This document shows positions 11,864 to 20,789 of a stretch of DNA of 64,000 nt, one piece after another. Origin of the DNA: Gonocerus acuteangulatus (taxonomy: Eukaryota; Arthropoda; Insecta; Hemiptera; Coreidae); NCBI GenBank assembly GCA_946811695.1, contig OX328124.1, forward strand, positions 88,761,972-88,825,971, read 5' to 3'. The position numbers were made by a program, and so were the translations under genes. The notes under the pieces are model-generated. The model saw nothing but the letters and a program-made list of their open reading frames with translations, did not search any database and was not told the DNA's origin. Every line of letters starts with the position of its first letter. The first letter of the stretch is position 1.

Positions 11864-12890
11864 ACTAGCTGAATATCTGTGCTTCGTCACGGTAGATAAG
11901 TAGTTATTCTATTGCGTTAAGTAATGTATCACCAAAATTAACGCGACTACATAATTTTGTGCAGGTTATTATAGCGTGGTTCTCGTCATACTATAAGTTT
12001 TTCATCAATTGATAACTAATCAAAGTATAATGTTTCTTGAGATTGGGGCGCTCCGGATCAGTGTCAAGAAACAGATAACGTAGAGATAACCCGTTATTTA
12101 TAGGTTAGAAATAACAGCAGTTTAACCTGTACAGGTTAAAATTCGCTGCCAATAATAAATGTACTCTAAAATTTAAAAATTTATGTTTCCAAGATGTCAT
12201 TTGGAAACACCTATTTTATTTGCGAGCTTTACCAAGTAGGGGGTGGGTGGGGAGGCTGTGCAAGGGTTTGGGATATTATTACATACCTCGGATGGACCAT
12301 CACCAGGTATAGCGTAAACTCTATGAGGGACAAAATCACAGTTTATTTCTAGTAATTCAAGGTCTGCAATCATAGTTGAAATGAAGCTCAAATATTTATT
12401 TATTTTTTATTTTTTATTTTTTCGCAACTATGGCGACTCAACAGCAAAGTGGGTTTTACATATGTATGAAAATACACCAAAAATTCACATTAGAAAAAAA
12501 ATAAAGAATAAAAAAATAATAATAATAAATAAATAAAATAATAATAATAATGTTAATACTAGAACAAGAGGACATAATCCCTTCCTTGTAGAGGGAAGCT
12601 CAAATAGAAATAATATTAAGAAATAAATACAATGCGGTACCAGCTGACCTGTTATCGTCCTAGCAACGCTTGCTGCCTTGGCGTGCCAGCTCTCTAACCA
12701 CTTATAAGTTCAAACGCCTCTAAAAATACTTAAAAATTTTAATATCAAAAAATCCTTCCTTAGCGAGTGGTTACTTGGTAAAGAGAGTGTCTATGCAAAA
12801 TTCAAATTTTTCTGTCGAGTGGTTTGGGCTGGGCGATGATAGGTCAGTGAGTGAGTGAGTGGTATTTGAGAAATATATAGTAGATGAGAA
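11864..12890 (+). mobile_element. Family A interspersed repeat, copy 2
   Basis: It has the same head (ACTAGCTGAATA, CTTCGTCACGG) and tail (GGGCTGGGCGATGATAGG, GTGAGTGA) as copy 1, without the hAT-like insert. A 200-bp LINE tail is inserted at 12395-12594. Confidence 0.7.
12395..12594 (-). mobile_element. 5'-truncated LINE tail with 12-bp TSD
   Basis: On the minus strand it ends GAGTCGCCATAGTTGCG followed by A6T-type repeats, matching the 3' ends at 27088, 48292 and 55454. The perfect direct repeat GAAGCTCAAATA at 12383-12394 and 12595-12606 marks the target site, inside family A. Confidence 0.75.
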
Positions 12891-13009
12891 TTACTTACTT
12901 ACAATCGACCGTTAATGTCCGTGAAAAACAACAACGCCTCAGTTATTAGCTCCTTTCATGCAGCTCTGTTGCAAAACGCATCAGTCCCATTTATTTCAAA
13001 TCCATACCC

Positions 13010-13260
13010 TTCTTACTTCTTCCTTGAATATTTCGCTAGATTCCTCTCCAGCTTCGTCAGCCAGGTGATTGTTAGTTCTTCCTCGGTGGTTGCCGAGGGA
13101 ATGACATTTTTTTTTCGATCTGGGCTTCTTTTCGCTCAAAAAGAAAAAGAAATGTCATACCCTCGGCAACCACCGAGGAAAAAACAACAATAATCTGGCT
13201 GACGAAGCTAGGGATGAATCTAGCGAAATACTCCAGAAAGAAGTGAGAAGGAGTACCACC
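13010..13260. mobile_element. Inverted pair of PLE-type ends with opposed hammerhead-like motifs
   Basis: Arms of about 105 bp (13010-13115 and 13150-13255) face each other around a short spacer. The minus-strand core (13026-13063) has CTGACGA, a 6-bp stem II, GAAA and flanking CCTGG/CAAGG able to form stem I. The plus-strand core (13199-13234) has CTGACGA, stem GCTAG/CTAGC, GAAA and TCTGG/CCAGA. The same module, less well preserved, ends the PLE at 49953-51640. This is probably two PLE termini joined in inverted orientation. Confidence 0.65.
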
Positions 13261-13597
13261 GCTGGAGAAAAATACCGTTTCATCCAATTATATCCTAGCG
13301 ACGAAAAATTAGCATCGAAAGTATAAATTAAGCTTATTTGCAAAAATATATAACTTTTAAAAACATTAAAGGCAGGAATTTTATGATTTGACAATTCTCT
13401 TATAGTAAGTAGTACGTTTTGCACTCCTAAAATTATTAGCAATACAAAGTTTTTAACTCCTTTAAAAATTCTTGGCTACAAAGTGTGATAATTTTAAATC
13501 GTTTAGAAGATAATTTAAATATTTTTCGTAAAAAAAAGGTGATTTAATTTTTTCAAGGATGAAAAAATGGTCGAAAATTCCCACAAGTGTTTTATTG

Positions 13598-13636
13598 GCA
13601 AAACGTTTTCAGGGACTAAGCCCCATTTTCAATGCC
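13598..13636 (-). ncRNA. Degenerate hammerhead-like motif, PLE unit 1
   Basis: The minus strand reads GGCA, TTGAAAA, a GGGG/TCCC stem, GAAA, the palindrome AAAACGTTTT and TGCC. Stem I (GGCA/TGCC), stem II and GAAA are in hammerhead order, but the CUGANGA box has decayed to UUGAAAA. Identical motifs sit at 16748-16786 and 19898-19936. Activity is doubtful. Confidence 0.45.
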
Positions 13637-13923
13637 CTGTGACACAATACAGTAATTAAAACAGGTTCAATTAAAAACAGATTAAAATAACAAAACAATA
13701 ATAACAAAAAACAATCGTAAAACCTGAGACTACATATTAAAATAACATAAAACCCCATTTTGTCCAATTATTTAAAAGTCAAGTCAATAAAAAGTTAAAA
13801 CACACATTCAAACAATAAATAATAAATACTTTCATTCTATCACACAAACACACATGCAGGAATAAATAAGTCTAAAATAGGATACAATGATATGAAAAAC
13901 ATATGAAAAAACTAGAGAGAAGG

Positions 13924-14466
13924 CTAAGTACCCACCATGCATTGGCTCTTATTCAGCCGAGCCTTGCTCCTAGACTGGCTTTGGAAAGCAGCGAGGGACT
14001 GTAGGGCTGAGGTTGAAACATGCTTCAACGTACCGCCGTCTCCTTTTACGTTAACATTCTTCTCCGAGACAGCATCAATTTTAATCCAAACCTTTTCTGC
14101 CATGTCCATCTTTCTTCCCTTCCTCAAGGTCTCCAGTACTTCACAGTCGAGGAAATCTGTGTCATGGTTTTCTTTAAGTACATGTTTCCTCATCTCCGAA
14201 TCCTTTCTGGTCAAATGCTCTTTAATCCGTACTTTTAATTTTCTACCACTTTGACCAACATACGAAGACCCACAGGAAGTACACGACACTCGGTAGACTC
14301 CCGACTTGTCCAGCGGCTGGATGACATCCTTCGTTTTTGGTAGCCGGTTTTTCAAAGTTCCCCTGCTCCTATATGCTGTCTGCACCCCTACCTTTCTTAG
14401 CATCCGTCCAACTCTTTCCGATACTCGGCCAAGGTAAGGTATACTCAAAAAGTACCCCCCTTTTTT
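13924..14466 (-). CDS. PLE GIY-YIG endonuclease domain, unit 1
   Basis: This frame encodes the C-terminal part of the PLE polyprotein, which nicks target DNA for integration. It reads from the A8G6 run to the stop at 13924. The frame starts with the linker that follows the RT (SIPYLGRVSERVGRML). The GIY-YIG motif is seen as GVYRVSC and YVGQSGRKLKVRIKEH, preceded by the CTSCG cysteines typical of PLE endonucleases, and followed by a charged helical tail. There is no ATG at the frame's start, so it must be translated as part of a longer product. It overlaps the end of the RT frame by ~98 bp and is +1 relative to it, so one frameshift separates the two in this copy. Unit 2 differs from it at one base (13994 A versus 17144 G; Leu/Pro). 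Confidence 0.9.
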   Translation of the reverse strand, partial: KKGGYFLSIPYLGRVSERVGRMLRKVGVQTAYRSRGTLKNRLPKTKDVIQPLDKSGVYRVSCTSCGSSYVGQSGRKLKVRIKEHLTRKDSEMRKHVLKENHDTDFLDCEVLETLRKGRKMDMAEKVWIKIDAVSEKNVNVKGDGGTLKHVSTSALQSLAAFQSQSRSKARLNKSQCMVGT

Positions 14467-15787
14467 TTATTAACTCCCCCTCCTGTTCCACTTCTGAATC
14501 CCGCTTAATCTTTTTCCTATAGCGCCTTTCCAAGAGCTTATCGACTAAATCACATTTATAACCGTTGGCTATAGCCAAATGCTTAATGTAATTTAATTCC
14601 CTATTGAACTTCTCCTCAGACAAGGGAACATTCAAGAGTCGATCTATCATAAAGATTAGGCCCGAGACTTTATATTGTGGGTGATGGAAAGAGTCCGACG
14701 GGATGAGAAGATCGGTGGCTGTTGGTTTCCTATAAATATCAAAAATATGGGTACCGCCATCTCTCCGTATCTCAACATCAAGGAAATTCAGTCCGCCTTC
14801 ACTTTCCAACTCAAGGGTAAATTTTATTCTTTGGTGGCAGCTATTAATGTAATCGTGAAGGCCTTGTAAGTCATCCTGTGTGCCCGAAAAACTAACAATA
14901 ATGTCGTCAACATAGCGGCCCCAAAAATCAATAAATTTTCGAAAAGGATTACGATCCGATAAAATATATACATGCTCAAAATAATCCATAAATAATTCTG
15001 CCGCTAACGGGCTTAACGCTGACCCCATAATTAGACCACTGTCCAATGAATAGAAACAATCTTGAAATTTAAAATAGTTTTGTTTTAAACATAGCCTAAG
15101 TAAATTAATAAATTCTTGTGCGATGATAGGATTAACCTTCCTGATTTTAAATAATAGTTCGCAAATGCGAATTACTTCATTGGGTGGTATATTTGAAAAC
15201 ATATCTTTAACATCGAACGATGCCAAAAGCCTATTTTCTGGATATGTAATATTTGAACTATTGATTTTTGATATTAATTCTGAGGTATTTTTTATTGAAT
15301 ATGAAGGACTAAAAACGGATAAACTGTTGAAAACATGTACTAATTTTTTGGCTAATTTCTCAGTCGGCGAAGAATTAAAGGCAACAATAGGTCTCATGGG
15401 CATTCCTGGTTTATGGGTTTTGGGTAAACAGTATAATAATGGAGGTAATGGGTTCATTTCATATAGATAATTCTTTTCTTCCGGAGTAAATAGTTGTTCG
15501 GTGCTCTTAAGTATAGATTTCACGTCGGAGTTATATTTTTCAGTGGGATCAGTGGTGAGTTGCTTACAACCTAAATCGATAATTAAAGCGACAGATTTCT
15601 CGTCGTATACTTTTCTTGGTAAAATTACACAGGATTTATTTTTATCAGCCTTCGTTATAACAAGGTTATTTTCTTTTAGTTTATTTTTTATGCTCTTTAA
15701 ATATTTATTCTCACTATTATTTTTATTTTTATGAGGTTTCTTAATATCCTCACGAAGGAAATTGTCAAATTTCGATACCGACTTTCC
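14369..15787 (-). CDS. PLE reverse transcriptase, unit 1
   Basis: This is an RT of the PLE type, related to telomerase RT, which copies element RNA. The frame opens at 15787. Its first part carries the conserved upstream PLE block (FDNFLREDIKK, then VITKADKNKSCVILP). RT motifs follow in order: CLPKTHKPGMPMRPIV, motif A ASFDVKDMFSNIPP, motif B GSALSPLAAELFM, motif C RYVDDIIV (catalytic YVDD) and GGLNFLDVEIRRDG. The last ~30 codons are out of frame because of the shift near the A8G6 run (14455-14468). No ATG opens this frame. It joins the N-terminal frame by another +1 shift near 15770-15785. Both shifts are shared with unit 2, so the protein sequence is identical in the two copies. It lacks RNase H, as usual for PLEs. 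Confidence 0.92.
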   Translation of the reverse strand, partial: GKSVSKFDNFLREDIKKPHKNKNNSENKYLKSIKNKLKENNLVITKADKNKSCVILPRKVYDEKSVALIIDLGCKQLTTDPTEKYNSDVKSILKSTEQLFTPEEKNYLYEMNPLPPLLYCLPKTHKPGMPMRPIVAFNSSPTEKLAKKLVHVFNSLSVFSPSYSIKNTSELISKINSSNITYPENRLLASFDVKDMFSNIPPNEVIRICELLFKIRKVNPIIAQEFINLLRLCLKQNYFKFQDCFYSLDSGLIMGSALSPLAAELFMDYFEHVYILSDRNPFRKFIDFWGRYVDDIIVSFSGTQDDLQGLHDYINSCHQRIKFTLELESEGGLNFLDVEIRRDGGTHIFDIYRKPTATDLLIPSDSFHHPQYKVSGLIFMIDRLLNVPLSEEKFNRELNYIKHLAIANGYKCDLVDKLLERRYRKKIKRDSEVEQEGELIKKRGVLFEYTLPWPSIGKSWTDAKKGRGADSI

Positions 15788-16667
15788 TCACTACCGGGTG
15801 ATCGATCGGAATCGATTCAATAGCTGCCACCAACTGAACTAAATCACGTTCATTAGGAATAGTTTTTGGGCAATACTGAAGTCCCTTTTCCAATAACATG
15901 GATTCTTCAGGTTCCAAAGTTACATCACTTAAATTAATTAATCTAGGAGTACAAGGGTAATTCCCCCCGTCAATGTTGTCACCGTTAACAATACTATTTA
16001 CTAAATTACTAGACATACTATGGCTAACAGTAGTATTAACATTATTAAAATCAGCGGTACAGTGAACATGATCACCAAAAGTGTTGTGATTTTCAACGAT
16101 ATTTAAATTACTAAAGGAACCAGTGTTATTAACTCCATCAGAGCTAGTAATACCCCGAGGACTAGAGATAGTATTGTAGGAACGCTGATTGGGATTAGAG
16201 CTCCTCTGCTTTAAAACTTCCAATTTATTTACAATACTCTTTTCTTTTAAATTTAACTTTTTTGCATGACGTACTTTTACATGTTGCTCAAAACACTCCC
16301 ACTCAGCCATACCTACATCTGATAAAATACGGTTCTTAATCACTATTAAATATAAACCTAAGTTATCTCTTATTCTGTACCATTTTTTCAACTCATCATT
16401 TAACAAAAGTTTTGATATCTTATAGAATATTGTTAATGGAACTTTTATTTTCTTTAATTTATGAACAATATAATTTGGAAAAATACCTAGTCTGCGACAG
16501 CTCTGATTAAAAAATACATTTTTACAAGCTATACCGTGTTTTAATCTAATTTTGAAATACAGGGTTTTCACTTTATTAAGGTCCATATAGTTAATCGACT
16601 CAGTGTTCTTACGTGAAAAATTGTGCCACGAAGTTCTTCCAGCTACAGCTTGACGAGCTTCAAACAT
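15765..16667 (-). CDS. PLE N-terminal polyprotein region, unit 1
   Basis: The frame is set here to its first ATG (16667); it is open upstream across the unit junction to 16751. The protein is basic at first (FKIRLKHGIACKNVFF). The middle is rich in Asn and Ser, and it ends in the block NLSDVTLEPEESMLLEKGLQ followed by CPKTIPNERDL, the signature that precedes the RT in PLEs. Function of this region is unknown. It probably binds RNA or organises the RT. It should be continuous with the RT frame; a +1 shift around 15770-15785 separates them. Confidence 0.8.
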   Translation of the reverse strand: MFEARQAVAGRTSWHNFSRKNTESINYMDLNKVKTLYFKIRLKHGIACKNVFFNQSCRRLGIFPNYIVHKLKKIKVPLTIFYKISKLLLNDELKKWYRIRDNLGLYLIVIKNRILSDVGMAEWECFEQHVKVRHAKKLNLKEKSIVNKLEVLKQRSSNPNQRSYNTISSPRGITSSDGVNNTGSFSNLNIVENHNTFGDHVHCTADFNNVNTTVSHSMSSNLVNSIVNGDNIDGGNYPCTPRLINLSDVTLEPEESMLLEKGLQYCPKTIPNERDLVQLVAAIESIPIDHPVVRKVGIEI

Positions 16668-17073
16668 TGTTGGAGAATGCTGGATGGTGGAAAATTGATG
16701 TTCCAAGGATGAAAAAATGGTCGAAAATTCCCACAAGTGTTTTATTGGCAAAACGTTTTCAGGGACTAAGCCCCATTTTCAATGCCCTGTGACACAATAC
16801 AGTAATTAAAACAGGTTCAATTAAAAACAGATTAAAATAACAAAACAATTATAACAAAAAACAATCGTAAAACCTGAGACTACATATTAAAATAACATAA
16901 AACCCCATTTTGTCCAATTATTTAAAAGTCAAGTCAATAAAAAGTTAAAACACACATTCAAACAATAAATAATAAATACTTTCATTCTATCACACAAACA
17001 CACATGCAGGAATAAATAAGTCTAAAATAGGATACAATGATATGAAAAACATATGAAAAAACTAGAGAGAAGG

Positions 17074-17616
17074 CTAAGTACCCACCATGCATTGGCTCTT
17101 ATTCAGCCGAGCCTTGCTCCTAGACTGGCTTTGGAAAGCAGCGGGGGACTGTAGGGCTGAGGTTGAAACATGCTTCAACGTACCGCCGTCTCCTTTTACG
17201 TTAACATTCTTCTCCGAGACAGCATCAATTTTAATCCAAACCTTTTCTGCCATGTCCATCTTTCTTCCCTTCCTCAAGGTCTCCAGTACTTCACAGTCGA
17301 GGAAATCTGTGTCATGGTTTTCTTTAAGTACATGTTTCCTCATCTCCGAATCCTTTCTGGTCAAATGCTCTTTAATCCGTACTTTTAATTTTCTACCACT
17401 TTGACCAACATACGAAGACCCACAGGAAGTACACGACACTCGGTAGACTCCCGACTTGTCCAGCGGCTGGATGACATCCTTCGTTTTTGGTAGCCGGTTT
17501 TTCAAAGTTCCCCTGCTCCTATATGCTGTCTGCACCCCTACCTTTCTTAGCATCCGTCCAACTCTTTCCGATACTCGGCCAAGGTAAGGTATACTCAAAA
17601 AGTACCCCCCTTTTTT
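17074..17616 (-). CDS. PLE GIY-YIG endonuclease domain, unit 2
   Basis: This is a copy of the frame at 13924-14466, with the same motifs (GVYRVSC, YVGQSGRK) and one residue changed (Pro for Leu near the C-terminus). It opens right after the A8G6 run and lacks its own ATG. Confidence 0.9.
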   Translation of the reverse strand, partial: KKGGYFLSIPYLGRVSERVGRMLRKVGVQTAYRSRGTLKNRLPKTKDVIQPLDKSGVYRVSCTSCGSSYVGQSGRKLKVRIKEHLTRKDSEMRKHVLKENHDTDFLDCEVLETLRKGRKMDMAEKVWIKIDAVSEKNVNVKGDGGTLKHVSTSALQSPAAFQSQSRSKARLNKSQCMVGT

Positions 17617-18937
17617 TTATTAACTCCCCCTCCTGTTCCACTTCTGAATCCCGCTTAATCTTTTTCCTATAGCGCCTTTCCAAGAGCTTATCGACTAAAT
17701 CACATTTATAACCGTTGGCTATAGCCAAATGCTTAATGTAATTTAATTCCCTATTGAACTTCTCCTCAGACAAGGGAACATTCAAGAGTCGATCTATCAT
17801 AAAGATTAGGCCCGAGACTTTATATTGTGGGTGATGGAAAGAGTCCGACGGGATGAGAAGATCGGTGGCTGTTGGTTTCCTATAAATATCAAAAATATGG
17901 GTACCGCCATCTCTCCGTATCTCAACATCAAGGAAATTCAGTCCGCCTTCACTTTCCAACTCAAGGGTAAATTTTATTCTTTGGTGGCAGCTATTAATGT
18001 AATCGTGAAGGCCTTGTAAGTCATCCTGTGTGCCCGAAAAACTAACAATAATGTCGTCAACATAGCGGCCCCAAAAATCAATAAATTTTCGAAAAGGATT
18101 ACGATCCGATAAAATATATACATGCTCAAAATAATCCATAAATAATTCTGCCGCTAACGGGCTTAACGCTGACCCCATAATTAGACCACTGTCCAATGAA
18201 TAGAAACAATCTTGAAATTTAAAATAGTTTTGTTTTAAACATAGCCTAAGTAAATTAATAAATTCTTGTGCGATGATAGGATTAACCTTCCTGATTTTAA
18301 ATAATAGTTCGCAAATGCGAATTACTTCATTGGGTGGTATATTTGAAAACATATCTTTAACATCGAACGATGCCAAAAGCCTATTTTCTGGATATGTAAT
18401 ATTTGAACTATTGATTTTTGATATTAATTCTGAGGTATTTTTTATTGAATATGAAGGACTAAAAACGGATAAACTGTTGAAAACATGTACTAATTTTTTG
18501 GCTAATTTCTCAGTCGGCGAAGAATTAAAGGCAACAATAGGTCTCATGGGCATTCCTGGTTTATGGGTTTTGGGTAAACAGTATAATAATGGAGGTAATG
18601 GGTTCATTTCATATAGATAATTCTTTTCTTCCGGAGTAAATAGTTGTTCGGTGCTCTTAAGTATAGATTTCACGTCGGAGTTATATTTTTCAGTGGGATC
18701 AGTGGTGAGTTGCTTACAACCTAAATCGATAATTAAAGCGACAGATTTCTCGTCGTATACTTTTCTTGGTAAAATTACACAGGATTTATTTTTATCAGCC
18801 TTCGTTATAACAAGGTTATTTTCTTTTAGTTTATTTTTTATGCTCTTTAAATATTTATTCTCACTATTATTTTTATTTTTATGAGGTTTCTTAATATCCT
18901 CACGAAGGAAATTGTCAAATTTCGATACCGACTTTCC
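17519..18937 (-). CDS. PLE reverse transcriptase, unit 2
   Basis: Identical at the protein level to the RT of unit 1, with the same motifs A (FDVKDMF), B (GSALSPLAAE) and C (YVDD). The same two frame breaks occur, at the join to the N-terminal frame (18920-18935) and at the A8G6 run (17605-17618). Because the breaks are shared, they predate the tandem duplication or are tolerated. Confidence 0.92.
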   Translation of the reverse strand, partial: GKSVSKFDNFLREDIKKPHKNKNNSENKYLKSIKNKLKENNLVITKADKNKSCVILPRKVYDEKSVALIIDLGCKQLTTDPTEKYNSDVKSILKSTEQLFTPEEKNYLYEMNPLPPLLYCLPKTHKPGMPMRPIVAFNSSPTEKLAKKLVHVFNSLSVFSPSYSIKNTSELISKINSSNITYPENRLLASFDVKDMFSNIPPNEVIRICELLFKIRKVNPIIAQEFINLLRLCLKQNYFKFQDCFYSLDSGLIMGSALSPLAAELFMDYFEHVYILSDRNPFRKFIDFWGRYVDDIIVSFSGTQDDLQGLHDYINSCHQRIKFTLELESEGGLNFLDVEIRRDGGTHIFDIYRKPTATDLLIPSDSFHHPQYKVSGLIFMIDRLLNVPLSEEKFNRELNYIKHLAIANGYKCDLVDKLLERRYRKKIKRDSEVEQEGELIKKRGVLFEYTLPWPSIGKSWTDAKKGRGADSI

Positions 18938-19817
18938 TCACTACCGGGTGATCGATCGGAATCGATTCAATAGCTGCCACCAACTGAACTAAATCACGTT
19001 CATTAGGAATAGTTTTTGGGCAATACTGAAGTCCCTTTTCCAATAACATGGATTCTTCAGGTTCCAAAGTTACATCACTTAAATTAATTAATCTAGGAGT
19101 ACAAGGGTAATTCCCCCCGTCAATGTTGTCACCGTTAACAATACTATTTACTAAATTACTAGACATACTATGGCTAACAGTAGTATTAACATTATTAAAA
19201 TCAGCGGTACAGTGAACATGATCACCAAAAGTGTTGTGATTTTCAACGATATTTAAATTACTAAAGGAACCAGTGTTATTAACTCCATCAGAGCTAGTAA
19301 TACCCCGAGGACTAGAGATAGTATTGTAGGAACGCTGATTGGGATTAGAGCTCCTCTGCTTTAAAACTTCCAATTTATTTACAATACTCTTTTCTTTTAA
19401 ATTTAACTTTTTTGCATGACGTACTTTTACATGTTGCTCAAAACACTCCCACTCAGCCATACCTACATCTGATAAAATACGGTTCTTAATCACTATTAAA
19501 TATAAACCTAAGTTATCTCTTATTCTGTACCATTTTTTCAACTCATCATTTAACAAAAGTTTTGATATCTTATAGAATATTGTTAATGGAACTTTTATTT
19601 TCTTTAATTTATGAACAATATAATTTGGAAAAATACCTAGTCTGCGACAGCTCTGATTAAAAAATACATTTTTACAAGCTATACCGTGTTTTAATCTAAT
19701 TTTGAAATACAGGGTTTTCACTTTATTAAGGTCCATATAGTTAATCGACTCAGTGTTCTTACGTGAAAAATTGTGCCACGAAGTTCTTCCAGCTACAGCT
19801 TGACGAGCTTCAAACAT
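18915..19817 (-). CDS. PLE N-terminal polyprotein region, unit 2
   Basis: Identical in sequence to 15765-16667. The first ATG is at 19817. It ends with the same NLSDVTLEPEESMLLEKGLQ block before the frame break to the RT. Confidence 0.8.
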   Translation of the reverse strand: MFEARQAVAGRTSWHNFSRKNTESINYMDLNKVKTLYFKIRLKHGIACKNVFFNQSCRRLGIFPNYIVHKLKKIKVPLTIFYKISKLLLNDELKKWYRIRDNLGLYLIVIKNRILSDVGMAEWECFEQHVKVRHAKKLNLKEKSIVNKLEVLKQRSSNPNQRSYNTISSPRGITSSDGVNNTGSFSNLNIVENHNTFGDHVHCTADFNNVNTTVSHSMSSNLVNSIVNGDNIDGGNYPCTPRLINLSDVTLEPEESMLLEKGLQYCPKTIPNERDLVQLVAAIESIPIDHPVVRKVGIEI

Positions 19818-19853
19818 TGTTGGAGAATGCTGGATGGTGGAAAATTGATGTTC

Positions 19854-20598
19854 CAAGGATGAAAAAATGGTCGAAAATTCCCACAAGTGTTTTATTGGCA
19901 AAACGTTTTCAGGGACTAAGCCCCATTTTCAATGCCCTGTGACACAATACAGTAATTAAAACAGGTTCAATTTAAAACAGATTAAAATAACAAAACAATA
20001 ATAACAAAAAACAATCGTAAAACCTGAGACTACATATTAAAATAACATAAAACCCCATTTTGTCCAATTATTTAAAAGTCAAGTCAATAAAAAGTTAAAA
20101 CACACATTCAAACAATAAATAATAAATACTTTCATTCTATCACACAAACACACATGCAGGAATAAATAAGTCTAAAATAGGATACAATGATATGAAAAAC
20201 ATATGAAAAAACTAGAGAGAAGGCTAAGTACCCACCATGCATTGGCTCTTATTCAGCCGAGCCTTGCTCCTAGACTGGCTTTGGAAAGCAGCGAGGGACT
20301 GTAGGGCTGAGGTTGAAACATGCTTCAACGTACCGCCGTCTCCTTTTACGTTAACATTCTTCTCCGAGACAGCATCAATTTTAATCCAAACCTTTTCTGC
20401 CATGTCCATCTTTCTTCCCTTCCTCAAGGTCTCCAGTACTTCACAGTCGAGGAAATCTGTGTCATGGTTTTCTTTAAGTACATGTTTCCTCATCTCCGAA
20501 TCCTTTCTGGTCAAATGCTCTTTAATCCGTACTTTTAATTTTCTACCACTTTGACCAACATACGAAGACCCACAGGAAGTACACGACACTCGGTAGAC
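19854..20598 (-). mobile_element. Penelope-like element, 5'-truncated unit 3
   Basis: This is the upstream-most unit of the array, which retains only the last 745 bp. It keeps the GIY-YIG core from YRVSC onward plus the non-coding 3' part. The break at 20598/20599 is abrupt, inside the GIY-YIG motif, and joins to a GC-rich pocket. Base 19973 T distinguishes it from units 1 and 2. It shares A at 20294 with unit 1, against G in unit 2. Confidence 0.9.
20224..20598 (-). pseudogene. PLE GIY-YIG endonuclease, truncated copy
   Basis: The frame continues upstream into non-PLE sequence up to 20652, which replaces the first part of the GIY motif. YVGQSGRKLKVRIKEH and the tail are intact. It lacks the RT and cannot be autonomous. 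Confidence 0.85.
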
Positions 20599-20775
20599 CG
20601 TCGGGAGAGAAAAGCGGGCGGGCGGGACCTCTAGGAGGCCCGCGCGGTTCACCTCTACCTCTACCTCTGCACTATGCGAGCCCCCATTACAAACAATGTG
20701 TTTGTGTTACATAGAGGTACCTCTACCACGACCTCTTCCCTCTACCTCTACCTCTACCTCTTCACTATGCGACTA
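20599..20775. repeat. GC-rich pocket with ACCTCT hexamer repeats
   Basis: A GCGGGCGGGCGGG block is followed by two clusters of ACCTCT repeats (20651-20670 and 20728-20762), each ending CACTATGCGA. The two clusters form an imperfect ~90-bp tandem duplication. No similar repeat occurs elsewhere in the window. Confidence 0.7.
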
Positions 20776-20789
20776 CCCTAAGATATACC

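Larger units (their letters stand above)
13554..16703 (-). mobile_element. Penelope-like element, full unit 1 of tandem array
   Basis: This is one 3,150-bp unit read on the minus strand. It has an N-terminal PLE frame, a reverse transcriptase, a GIY-YIG endonuclease and a ~370-bp non-coding 3' part. The next unit starts at the same phase (CAAGGATG at 13554, 16704 and 19854). Head-to-tail tandem copies with a truncated upstream copy are typical of PLEs. No separate TSD is visible at 13553. Confidence 0.92.
16704..19853 (-). mobile_element. Penelope-like element, full unit 2 of tandem array
   Basis: This unit has the same phase and length as unit 1. Visible differences from unit 1 are single bases: 16850 T for 13700 A, and 17144 G for 13994 A. 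The three predicted protein segments are otherwise identical, frameshifts included. Confidence 0.92.

Noticed and set aside
13937..14254. Plus-strand ORF of 105 codons conserved in all three PLE units
   Set aside because: It is antisense to the GIY-YIG frame. Conservation follows from the recent duplication of the unit.
14450..14470. Programmed -1 frameshifting at the A8G6 run
   Set aside because: The GIY-YIG frame is +1 (or -2) relative to the RT frame, so a -1 slip would not join them.
15123..15470. Plus-strand 115-codon ORF in both PLE units
   Set aside because: Shadow of the RT frame on the opposite strand.
13554..20598. LTR retrotransposon, because of long direct repeats
   Set aside because: There are no gag, protease or integrase domains. 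The RT plus GIY-YIG order identifies a PLE tandem array.
20651..20762. Interstitial telomere repeat
   Set aside because: The hexamer ACCTCT does not match TTAGG or other telomere repeats known to me.
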